Assembly: GCA_024641465.1 (NCBI GenBank)
Contig: JAHEDB010000025.1
Location: forward strand, 1-12,194
DNA length: 12,194 bases
DNA from: Chromatiales bacterium
Lineage (GTDB): Bacteria; Pseudomonadota; Gammaproteobacteria; UBA6429; Thiohalophilaceae
Direction of reading: 5' to 3'
The notes below the pieces were generated by a model that searched no databases, was not told the DNA's origin, and saw nothing but the letters and a program-made list of their open reading frames with translations. Position 1 is the first letter of the stretch; each line of letters starts with the position of its first letter. The position numbers and the translations under genes were made by a program. Of the stretch, positions 1 to 6,348 are shown piece after piece.

Positions 1-2
1 AA

Positions 3-2750
3 AATCACTTCGCCCCCTCCGGTGAAGGTGCCCCCTATTGCATCATGATCCCGCCACCCAATGTAACCGGCAGTCTGCACATGGGGCATGCCTTTCAGGA
101 CACCATCATGGATGCCCTGACTCGCTACCATCGTATGAAGGGTCACAACACCCTCTGGCAGGCGGGTACGGATCACGCCGGTATTGCCACCCAGATGGTG
201 GTCGAACGCCTGTTGCAGGCCGAAGGCAAGACCCGCCATGACCTCGGCCGCGATGCCTTTATCGAAAAGGTCTGGGAGTGGAAGGCCCACTCCGGCGGCA
301 CCATCACCCGTCAGTTGCGTCGCCTCGGTGCCTCCCTCGACTGGAATCGTGAACGCTTCACCATGGATGACGGTCTGTCGGAAGCGGTCAAAGAAGTGTT
401 TGTCCGCTTATATGAGGAAGACCTGATCTATCGTGGCAAGCGCCTGGTCAACTGGGACCCGGTATTACACACCGCCGTGTCGGATCTCGAAGTGATTTCG
501 GAAGAAGAGAACGGCCACCTCTGGCACATCCGCTATCCCCTCACCGACGGCTCCGGCCAGCTGGTGGTCGCCACCACCCGCCCCGAAACCATGTTGGGCG
601 ATACCGCCGTGGCGGTGAATCCCGAAGATGAACGCTATAAACAATACATCGGCAAGACCATCACCCTGCCCCTGGTCGGCCGGCAGATCCCGATCATCGC
701 CGATGACTATGTCGACCCGGCCTTCGGTACCGGTTGCGTGAAGATCACCCCGGCGCATGACTTCAATGACTATGAGATGGGCAAGCGGCATAACCTGCCG
801 ATGATCAACATCTTCACCGTCGATGCCTGCGTTAATGACGAGGCCCCGGAGGCCTATCGCGGTATGGACCGCTATGACGCACGCAAGAAGGTCGTCGCCG
901 ATCTGGAAGCGGCCGATCTATTAGAGAAGGTTGTCGACCATAAACTGGTGGTGCCACGCGGCGACCGATCCGGCTCCGTCATCGAGCCCTATCTCACCGA
1001 TCAGTGGTACGTGAAGATCGGCCCGCTCGCCAAACCGGCCATCGAGGCGGTGGAAAACGGCTCGATCAAATTTGTGCCCGACAACTGGAAGAACACCTAT
1101 TTCGACTGGATGCGTAATATTCAGGACTGGTGTATCTCACGGCAGATCTGGTGGGGCCATCGCATCCCCGCCTGGTATGACGATGCAGGCAATGTCTATG
1201 TCGGTCGTGATGAAGCCGAGATACGCAAGAAAAATAATCTCGGTGATCGTAATCTCAGACAGGATAACGACGTGCTCGACACCTGGTTCTCCTCCGCCCT
1301 GTGGCCCTTCTCGACCCTGGGCTGGCCGGAAAAGATGCAGGATGTTAAGACCTTCTATCCGACCTCGGTACTGGTCACCGGCTTTGACATCATCTTCTTC
1401 TGGGTCGCGCGCATGATCATGATGGGCCTCAAGTTCATGGGTGACGTGCCTTTCAAAGAGGTGTATGTCACCGGCCTGATCCGCGACGCCCACGGCCAGA
1501 AGATGTCCAAGTCCAAGGGTAATGTGCTCGACCCGATCGATCTCATCGACGGTATCGAGCTAAAGGCCCTGCTCGACAAACGCACCACCGGCATGATGCA
1601 GCCGCACCTCAAGGACAAGATCAGCAAACAGACCAAAAAGGAATTCCCCGACGGCATCCCCGCCTTCGGTACCGATGCGCTGCGCTTCACCATGACGGCG
1701 CTGGCCTCGACCGGCCGCGACATCAATTTCGATCTCGGCCGTACCGAGGGTTATCGCAATTTCTGCAACAAGCTGTGGAACGCCGCCCGTTATGTATTGA
1801 TGAACACCGAAGGCGAAGACTGCGGTATCAATAGTGATAAGGTCGAGCTGTCGGTCGCCGACCGCTGGATCCTCGGTCGTCTGCAACAGACTATTCAGTC
1901 GGTTGAAAAGGCCATGAGTGAGTATCGCTTCGATCGCATCGCCCAGTCCATTTATGAATTCACCTGGGATGAGTATTGCGACTGGTACCTGGAATTGTCC
2001 AAACCGATCCTGATGGGCTCGGACAGCAGCAAAGAGGCCAAACGCGGCACGCGCCAGACCCTGGTACGGGTACTGGAAACCCTGCTGCGCGTTACCCATC
2101 CGATCATGCCCTATATCACCGAAGAGATCTGGCAACGTGTTGCGCCCCTGGCAGGCATCAAGGCTGACGTACAGGGACGTACTAATGTCGCGGGAGGCAG
2201 GAAGCCGGGAGCGACAAAGACCATTATGCGGCAAGCCTATCCGCAGTTTGACGAACAGCAGTTGGATAACAACGCCATCGCCGAACTGGAATGGATCAAG
2301 CAATTCATTATCGGTATTCGGCAGATCCGTAGCGGCATGGACATCAAACCGGGCAAGGCCCTGCCGGTACTGATCCAGAACGGCAGCCCACAGGACAAAC
2401 AACGGCTAGAGGCCAACGCGACCTATATCCAGTCACTGGCCAGGACCGAATCCATTACCTGGCTGGAATCCGACGAAGCGCCGGAGGCGGCTATTGCCCT
2501 GGTGGGTGAGATGAAGCTACTGGTACCGATGGCCGGCCTGATCGACAAAGATGCCGAACTGGCCCGCCTCACAAAAGAGATCGAAAAACTGCAACAGGAA
2601 ACCCAACGTATCGAGGGCAAGCTCAGCAACAGCAGTTTTGTCGACAAGGCGCCGGAGGCCGTAGTACAAAAGGAACGTGACAAACTGGCCGAGATCAAAA
2701 CCGCCCGCGATAACCTGCTGGAACAACAGGCCAAGATCGAAAAATTGTAA
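3..2750 (+). CDS. valS: Valyl-tRNA synthetase (5' end outside window)
   Basis: Class I aminoacyl-tRNA synthetase that charges tRNA-Val in the cytoplasm. The frame is open from position 3 without a start; the visible start-like ATG at 45 is internal, because the E. coli enzyme has the same IMIPPPNVTGSLHMGHAF stretch near residue 38. About 23 N-terminal residues are therefore missing, and 915 are present. The HIGH-type signature HMGH is at 78-89 and the KMSKS loop at 1500-1514. The CP1 editing domain lies between them (TTRPETMLGDTAV, GTGCVKITPAHDFNDYE). The anticodon-binding domain follows, and the last ~70 residues form the valine-type C-terminal coiled coil (LIDKDAELARL to the end). Compared with my recall of E. 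coli ValRS, there is an extra stretch of 17 residues after GIKAD (2169-2219), annotated separately. Stop TAA at 2748; the thioesterase gene starts 19 bp later and is probably cotranscribed. Confidence 0.97.
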   Translation, partial: NHFAPSGEGAPYCIMIPPPNVTGSLHMGHAFQDTIMDALTRYHRMKGHNTLWQAGTDHAGIATQMVVERLLQAEGKTRHDLGRDAFIEKVWEWKAHSGGTITRQLRRLGASLDWNRERFTMDDGLSEAVKEVFVRLYEEDLIYRGKRLVNWDPVLHTAVSDLEVISEEENGHLWHIRYPLTDGSGQLVVATTRPETMLGDTAVAVNPEDERYKQYIGKTITLPLVGRQIPIIADDYVDPAFGTGCVKITPAHDFNDYEMGKRHNLPMINIFTVDACVNDEAPEAYRGMDRYDARKKVVADLEAADLLEKVVDHKLVVPRGDRSGSVIEPYLTDQWYVKIGPLAKPAIEAVENGSIKFVPDNWKNTYFDWMRNIQDWCISRQIWWGHRIPAWYDDAGNVYVGRDEAEIRKKNNLGDRNLRQDNDVLDTWFSSALWPFSTLGWPEKMQDVKTFYPTSVLVTGFDIIFFWVARMIMMGLKFMGDVPFKEVYVTGLIRDAHGQKMSKSKGNVLDPIDLIDGIELKALLDKRTTGMMQPHLKDKISKQTKKEFPDGIPAFGTDALRFTMTALASTGRDINFDLGRTEGYRNFCNKLWNAARYVLMNTEGEDCGINSDKVELSVADRWILGRLQQTIQSVEKAMSEYRFDRIAQSIYEFTWDEYCDWYLELSKPILMGSDSSKEAKRGTRQTLVRVLETLLRVTHPIMPYITEEIWQRVAPLAGIKADVQGRTNVAGGRKPGATKTIMRQAYPQFDEQQLDNNAIAELEWIKQFIIGIRQIRSGMDIKPGKALPVLIQNGSPQDKQRLEANATYIQSLARTESITWLESDEAPEAAIALVGEMKLLVPMAGLIDKDAELARLTKEIEKLQQETQRIEGKLSNSSFVDKAPEAVVQKERDKLAEIKTARDNLLEQQAKIEKL
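2169..2219 (+). repeat. In-frame repeat-like insertion within valS
   Basis: These 51 bases encode VQGRTNVAGGRKPGATK, which sits between GIKAD and TIMRQAYPQ. From memory, E. coli ValRS reads GITADTIMLQPFPQ with no intervening residues. The DNA is unlike ordinary coding sequence: ACGT occurs twice, flanking ACAGGG, and a hairpin can form from TGTCGC (2186-2191) with GCGACA (2211-2216), with GGC/GCC pairing inside. The length is a multiple of three and the frame stays open. I infer a small palindromic element that inserted in frame in the anticodon-binding region, comparable in principle to Rickettsia palindromic elements. No second copy was seen in this window, so family membership is unproven. 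Confidence 0.5.
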
Positions 2751-2769
2751 TGACAGGGACCAACTGCTG

Positions 2770-3168
2770 ATGAGTGATTATGCCTTTACCCTGGAAATGG
2801 ACGTGCGCGACTATGAATGCGACATCCAGGGCATCGTCAACAACGCCGTGTATCAGAACTACCTGGAACACGCCCGCCACGAATACCTGAAACAGGTCGG
2901 CATCAACTTCGCGGAACTGGCTCGCAACGGCATTAACCTGGTGGTGGTGCGCGCCGAGCTGGATTACAAACTGCCCTTGATGAGCGGTGACAGATTCATC
3001 GTCGGCCTGACTATGCAACGGGAATCGAGGATCAAGTTTGCCTTCCATCAGGACATCATTCGACTGACGGATGACAAGATCATGGTCAAGGGCAAGATCA
3101 TCGGCACCGCCCTCAACCCCAAGGGCCGACCGGCCATTCCTGCTGAGCTGGATAAGCTATTGAGCTGA
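2770..3168 (+). CDS. Acyl-CoA thioesterase, 4HBT/YbgC-type hotdog protein
   Basis: Predicted 132-residue cytoplasmic thioester hydrolase of the 4-hydroxybenzoyl-CoA thioesterase superfamily, of normal length for a single hotdog domain. The N-terminal motif YECDIQGIVNNAVYQNYLEHAR (residues 15-36) is the family signature. Asp18 sits at the position of the catalytic acid, and the long hotdog helix follows. The middle carries strands such as VVRAELDYKLPLMSGD and the C-terminus ends in PKGRPAIPAELDKLL. The ATG at 2770 is preferred over the in-frame ATG at 2677, which lies inside valS; an AGGGA lies 11 bp upstream. The 19 bp spacing to valS suggests cotranscription. Substrate cannot be told from sequence; members act on short- to medium-chain acyl-CoAs or aromatic acyl-CoAs. 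A convergent repeat-rich region follows. Confidence 0.88.
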   Translation: MSDYAFTLEMDVRDYECDIQGIVNNAVYQNYLEHARHEYLKQVGINFAELARNGINLVVVRAELDYKLPLMSGDRFIVGLTMQRESRIKFAFHQDIIRLTDDKIMVKGKIIGTALNPKGRPAIPAELDKLLS

Positions 3169-3196
3169 AAAGTTTAAATCTCAAACCTTAATATTA

Positions 3197-3361
3197 ACCG
3201 CCAAGACGCCAAGGACGCCAAGTTTTATTTACTTGGTCCCACGATTTGCGTGGCCATGCGTATGGAGGCATAAAAAGTGTTTGGCATGGGGCGGTGTCAC
3301 ACAGAGAAAGGGAAACAGGAATTAATTTATTAAATCTTGGAGTCCTTGGCGTCTTGGCGGT
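3197..3361. repeat. Inverted repeat unit 1, CGCCAAGA-type arms
   Basis: The left arm at 3197-3222 (ACCGCCAAGACGCC, then AAGGACGCCAAG) is the reverse complement of the right arm at 3336-3361, matching at 25 of 26 bases. Each arm consists of about three copies of an 8-9 bp unit of the type CGCCAAGA. The 113 bp between the arms holds a separate degenerate hairpin (3232-3271) and AT-rich DNA. The right arm and its flank (TTATTAAATCTTGG before it, TGGTTTTA after it) resemble the right end of unit 3 near 3699-3761, so the two units belong to one family. Confidence 0.85.
3232..3271. repeat. Degenerate hairpin repeat inside inverted repeat unit 1
   Basis: GTCCCACGATTTGCGTGG forms a 5 bp stem, CCACG at 3239-3243 with CGTGG at 3249-3253, followed by CATGCGTATGGAGGCAT. 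It resembles, from memory, a dispersed bacterial repeat of the form GTTCCCACGC...GCGTGGGAACGCAT, here decayed. If so, a second repeat family has inserted inside, or been trapped by, the octamer palindrome. The match is by recall only and the stem is short. Confidence 0.3.
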
Positions 3362-3377
3362 GAGATGGTTTTAAAAT

Positions 3378-3518
3378 AAATATCACCACCAAGGCGCCAA
3401 GACACCAAGAAAACCCTTAAATCTCACCACGAAGGCTCGAAGACACGAAGTTTTCCTGAAGAGCCCAAAATTATACCCGATACAATATTGTGTTTTTCTT
3501 CGTGTCTTCGTGGTAAAA
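3378..3518. repeat. Duplicated repeat block, copy A
   Basis: Starts AAATATCACCACCAAGG and ends CTTCGTGGTAAAA. It contains a CCAAG-type arm at 3385-3409, a CGAAG-type left arm at 3426-3450, a 47 bp spacer carrying the perfect palindrome ACAATATTGT (3482-3491), and the inverted CGAAG-type right arm at 3498-3514. The left arm has three octamers and the right arm only two. The CCAAG-type arm has no inverted partner within this copy. The block is nearly identical to copy B at an offset of 164 bp. Confidence 0.85.
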
Positions 3519-3541
3519 GATGTTTGGCTGCTAAAGTTAAA

Positions 3542-3690
3542 AAATATCACCACCAAGGCGCCAAGACACCAAGGAAACCCTTAAATCTCACCACGAAGGC
3601 CCGAAGACACGAAGTTTTCCTGAAGAGCCAAAAATTATACCCGATACAATATTGTGTTTTTCTTCGTGCCTTCGTGTCTTCGTGGTGAAA
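3542..3690. repeat. Duplicated repeat block, copy B
   Basis: Near-identical to copy A, with only a few substitutions plus one additional octamer in the right arm. CGAAG-type arms at 3590-3614 and 3662-3686 form the inner stem, each with three octamers. The spacer again holds ACAATATTGT (3646-3655). The CCAAG-type arm at 3549-3573 does have an inverted partner, at 3726-3750, so this copy is a nested palindrome: CCAAG arms outside, CGAAG arms inside. Confidence 0.85.
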
Positions 3691-3709
3691 AGGAATATAT
3701 TTATTAAAT

Positions 3710-3750
3710 CTTGGCGTATTGGCGTCTTGGCGTCTTGGCGTCTTGGTGGT
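3710..3750. repeat. Tandem octamer array, right arm of nested palindrome
   Basis: Five tandem 8 bp units: CTTGGCGT, ATTGGCGT, CTTGGCGT, CTTGGCGT and a terminal CTTGGTGGT. The last three are the inverted partner of the arm at 3549-3573. The extra units relative to the left arm point to copy-number change by slippage. The end of the array lies about 30 bp past the arnF stop in arnF's direction of transcription. Confidence 0.8.
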
Positions 3751-3781
3751 GAAATGGTTTTATTATTTAATAGAAACAGGT

Positions 3782-4201
3782 TTATCGTTTCTTTATACCA
3801 GCTTCTTCCCCACGGTTTTCGGATTGGGCGATCAGGATGACGCCGAGGATCACTATGAATATGCCAAGCGTGCGGGTCCAGGAGACGCTTTCGTTCAACA
3901 GCGGCCAGTTCGCCGCGACGATGTAGACGATCACATAGCTCAGGCTCAGCATCGGGTAGGCCAGGCTGAGTTCAAGCCGGGCGATGGCGAACAGCCAGAA
4001 CACCAGGGACACGGCGTAACTGCCGAGGCCAACGAACAACCAGCCGATTACCGACACATCGAGCATTATGTCCAGCAGGACCGCGCCCTGTGCATTGTGT
4101 TGTGCAATCAGCGTCATGGAGGCCTTCATGAACAGTTGCGCCATGCTCGACAGCAAAATGCTGGCGGTCATACAGAGGAAGGCATTGCGGCGTGAGGTCA
4201 T
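3782..4201 (-). CDS. arnF: ArnF-like subunit of undecaprenyl-P-L-Ara4N flippase
   Basis: Predicted inner-membrane protein of 139 residues in the small DMT/EamA-related group. With ArnE it is thought to move undecaprenyl-phosphate-L-Ara4N to the periplasmic face. Four hydrophobic segments are visible: residues ~7-27, ~44-69, ~74-95 and ~105-124. The stretch SLAYPMLSLSYVIVYIVA matches the ArnF-type SKAYALLSMSYVLVW signature. The start is the ATG at 4201, because it overlaps the arnE stop as ATGA; the upstream in-frame ATG at 4252 lies deep in arnE. No clear Shine-Dalgarno precedes it, which fits translational coupling. Slightly longer than the E. coli protein (128 residues), with a charged C-terminal tail (SENRGEEAGIKKR). 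Last gene of the arn operon. Confidence 0.87.
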   Translation of the reverse strand: MTSRRNAFLCMTASILLSSMAQLFMKASMTLIAQHNAQGAVLLDIMLDVSVIGWLFVGLGSYAVSLVFWLFAIARLELSLAYPMLSLSYVIVYIVAANWPLLNESVSWTRTLGIFIVILGVILIAQSENRGEEAGIKKR

Positions 4202-4551
4202 GACAGCGACACCAGCCATAACCCAAGGGTTACCAGCAATACTCCGCCCCAACGTTGCAGTGAGACGGTTTCTTTGAGCTTGTAGCGTGATACCAGGGTC
4301 ACCAGAAAAAATCCCAGGCTGAGAAACGGCGTCGCCTTGCTGACCTCCATGTGATACAGCACCAGCAACCAGATCAGCATACCGAGCACCAGGCAGGTAA
4401 TCGCCAGATAGGTCTCGCGGAATGAGAGGATCTGCATAATAAAGCCGGGCCTATCCGCCGTGCTGTCGACCCGATTCGTCGCCAGTTTTTGCAGCACCTG
4501 GCCGGTGGTGGTAAAGCTCAGCGCCAGGGCGATCAGCAGGTAGATGCTCAC
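4198..4551 (-). CDS. arnE: ArnE-like subunit of undecaprenyl-P-L-Ara4N flippase
   Basis: Predicted 117-residue inner-membrane partner of ArnF (E. coli ArnE has 111). Hydrophobic segments: residues ~3-23, ~47-66, ~73-88 and ~99-116. The core [20 protein letters not shown], followed by LSLGFF, corresponds to the ArnE pattern [35 protein letters not shown] parallels the last helix. It starts at a GTG (4549-4551), supported by an upstream GGAGAAGGGG ribosome binding site. It begins 30 bp after the arnT stop and its TGA overlaps the arnF start. The pairing with ArnF and position after arnT make the assignment firmer than the short sequence alone would. Confidence 0.87.
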   Translation of the reverse strand: [117 protein letters not shown]

Positions 4552-4554
4552 AGT

Positions 4555-4564
4555 CCCCTTCTCC
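4555..4564 (-). promoter_or_regulatory. Ribosome binding site that fixes the arnE GTG start
   Basis: On the minus strand GGAGAAGGGG ends 3 bp before the GTG at 4551, with GGAG itself 9 bp away. This strong Shine-Dalgarno supports GTG as the initiation codon and shows arnE has its own translation signal, unlike arnF. Confidence 0.7.
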
Positions 4565-4581
4565 AGCGGCGGGTATGATGC

Positions 4582-6348
4582 TCAGCGGGCATACGACACC
4601 ACCCACACGGAAAATTTGCTGTTGGTATAATGCTGAGCCACGGGTCTCAGCATGGCACTTGCCGTCTTGCTGCATGTCAGTTCACAGAACACGGCGATAT
4701 CCCGCTTGAGTTCACCGCTTAGTTGTTGTGCGAGCAGCTTGCGCAAGCCTTCCTCGCCCAGCCGCCGACCTGCGTGTTCGGGATAACCCGAGCCATAAAA
4801 CAGCTCCCCCTCGGACAACAAATAGATATCGCTGCGCTTGAGGGTCCACGCCACGGCACGCACCGCATTACCGTCGGAGACAAGCACGGTGTCGGCCTTC
4901 AGTTTCGGCGCGACCTGTTCGAATAACAGGCCGGGTGATTTGACCGCCAGTGTATATGACGGCAGGGCGCCATTCAGGATCTGAAACAGGATCACAACCG
5001 AGGTGGCAAGCGCCGCAATTCGTTGTCCCATGCCCTTGAAGTAAAACATCGAAAGAGTTACCAGGATCGCGACACCAAAACCTGCCAGCATGGCATACCA
5101 TTTGATCGTCTCAGCCGGCAACAGGTACAGTAGACCATCACTCGAATGATGCTGGCGATTCCACAGGGCGATCAACCCCAGTAGCAACAGCACAGTATTA
5201 ATGACTAACCCCAGCACAAACAGGCGTTGGCGGCCCGCCTTAAGATAATTCAACAAGCCCATGCCGAGCAGGATCGCCGCCGGGACCATGCAAGGCAGGA
5301 TATAGGTCGGCAGCTTGCCGCGCGAGATGGACAGGAATAACAGCGGCATACCAAACCAGAGCAACAGATAACGTAACAGATCGGTCTGTTGGTTAGTCAG
5401 GCGCAGACCGGCGATGGCGGCGGGAATAAAACCACTCCAGGGAAACATCACCACTGGCAGCAGCGCCAGATAAAAATACATGGGCTCGGCATGCTGGGCA
5501 TTGTCCGACATAAAGCGCCGGATATGCTCCTCCCAGATAAAGTAATGCCAGAAGTCCGCTTCGCGCAGGTGAATGATGATGGCCCAGGGGGTGATGGTCA
5601 GCGCGGCGCCCAAAATGATCCACCAGGATTGCCATAACAATTTATAGCGTTTCTGGATCAGACAATAGGGTAACAGTGCAATCCCGGGGAGCACAAAGGC
5701 CAACAGGCCCTTGGTCAAAAATGCCATGCCAAACAATACACCGCTGGCCGCCAATCCCAGAACTTGTTGCCTTGTCGATTGTGCCGCATTCGCCGCCAAG
5801 TAAAACAACACCATGCCGCCGGTCAGAAATACACTGAAGGGACTATCGAGTAAGGCGGTGGTGCCGATGATCAGGACTTCGATAAAGGTGAGAAATACCG
5901 CTGCCGCCGCCAGTGCGACACCTGCCCCACCGCCGGTACGAATCAACAACAGCCAGATAAACCAGGCGCTTAACCCACTGGCCAGGGCGCTGGGCAGGCG
6001 CACGGCAAAAATATTTTCACCGAATACACTGATCGAGATCGCCGTAAGCCAGTAACCCATTGGCGGTTTTTCGAAATAGCGCAGATCGATCAGGTGCGGC
6101 ACGGCCCAGTTGCCGGACTGGAGCATTTCGCGGGGGATTTCGCCATAGCGTGTCTCATCGGGAAACATCATGGGGCGCACGCCAAGTGGCAACAGGTACG
6201 TCAGTGCATAAGCCAAAACGAGCAAAAACAGGACGGAACGCAGCATATCCCGACCCGAGTGTGGTGCGTCTGTTGTGGTAGTGAATTGCATGAAGATAAA
6301 TTTAAGCAACATATGTCTCGTCGTTAGTGGTCGGTGGCTTGCAGACAC
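4582..6348 (-). CDS. arnT: Lipid A 4-amino-4-deoxy-L-arabinose transferase ArnT
   Basis: Polytopic inner-membrane glycosyltransferase (GT83, related to protein mannosyltransferases) that moves L-Ara4N from undecaprenyl phosphate to lipid A phosphates in the periplasm. The first transmembrane helix (~residues 36-55) is followed by the periplasmic catalytic loop MFPDETRYGEIPREML, with Asp64 as the conserved acid, and LRYFEKPPMGYWL. FWHYFIWEEHIRRF (266-279) and GKLPTYIL (344-351) are ArnT hallmarks. Many hydrophobic helices follow, then a soluble C-terminal domain. The start is uncertain: the ATG at 6348 (GAAGG 4 bp upstream) overlaps arnD by 25 bp; ATGs at 6312, 6291 and 6246 would give shorter N-termini, and 6246 would match the E. 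coli start. At 588 residues it is longer than E. coli ArnT (~550), partly through this N-terminal extension. Confidence 0.95.
   Translation of the reverse strand: MSASHRPLTTRHMLLKFIFMQFTTTTDAPHSGRDMLRSVLFLLVLAYALTYLLPLGVRPMMFPDETRYGEIPREMLQSGNWAVPHLIDLRYFEKPPMGYWLTAISISVFGENIFAVRLPSALASGLSAWFIWLLLIRTGGGAGVALAAAAVFLTFIEVLIIGTTALLDSPFSVFLTGGMVLFYLAANAAQSTRQQVLGLAASGVLFGMAFLTKGLLAFVLPGIALLPYCLIQKRYKLLWQSWWIILGAALTITPWAIIIHLREADFWHYFIWEEHIRRFMSDNAQHAEPMYFYLALLPVVMFPWSGFIPAAIAGLRLTNQQTDLLRYLLLWFGMPLLFLSISRGKLPTYILPCMVPAAILLGMGLLNYLKAGRQRLFVLGLVINTVLLLLGLIALWNRQHHSSDGLLYLLPAETIKWYAMLAGFGVAILVTLSMFYFKGMGQRIAALATSVVILFQILNGALPSYTLAVKSPGLLFEQVAPKLKADTVLVSDGNAVRAVAWTLKRSDIYLLSEGELFYGSGYPEHAGRRLGEEGLRKLLAQQLSGELKRDIAVFCELTCSKTASAMLRPVAQHYTNSKFSVWVVSYAR

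Larger units (their letters stand above)
3169..3781. other. Gene-free convergent intergenic region made of nested repeats
   Basis: This 613 bp gap lies between the 3' ends of the thioesterase gene (plus strand) and arnF (minus strand). I see no protein gene. The only open frames (3488-3688, 3652-3840) translate the repeats themselves and give low-complexity peptides such as LASWRLGG and TTKARRHEV. The region consists of three inverted-repeat units built from octamers (3197-3361, 3378-3518, 3542-3750), with AT-rich joints such as TTTATTAAATCTTGG occurring at both 3327-3340 and 3699-3712. The long palindromes sit where transcripts from both sides end, so a role in bidirectional termination or 3'-end protection is possible, but no canonical hairpin plus T-tract was identified. 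Confidence 0.85.

Noticed and set aside
45..47. ATG at 45 as the start of valS
   Set aside because: The frame continues upstream with residues that align with ValRS (PYCIMIPPPNV), so this methionine is internal and the true start is outside the window.
1560..2402. Minus-strand open frame of 280 codons opposite valS
   Set aside because: Antisense to conserved ValRS sequence and with no recognisable product.
3197..3750. Possible CRISPR array
   Set aside because: The repeat units are 8 bp tandem modules in inverted pairs, not regularly spaced 24-40 bp direct repeats with unique spacers. The only longer repeat is a two-copy block with an identical spacer, and no cas gene is present.
3488..3840. 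Short open frames on the plus strand inside the intergenic repeats
   Set aside because: They translate the octamer arms and duplicated block, giving peptides such as LASWRLGG that arise wherever this repeat occurs. No ribosome binding site and no protein family is visible.
3719..4195. Plus-strand open frame opposite arnF
   Set aside because: Begins in the octamer array and runs antisense through arnF; charged, low-complexity shadow.
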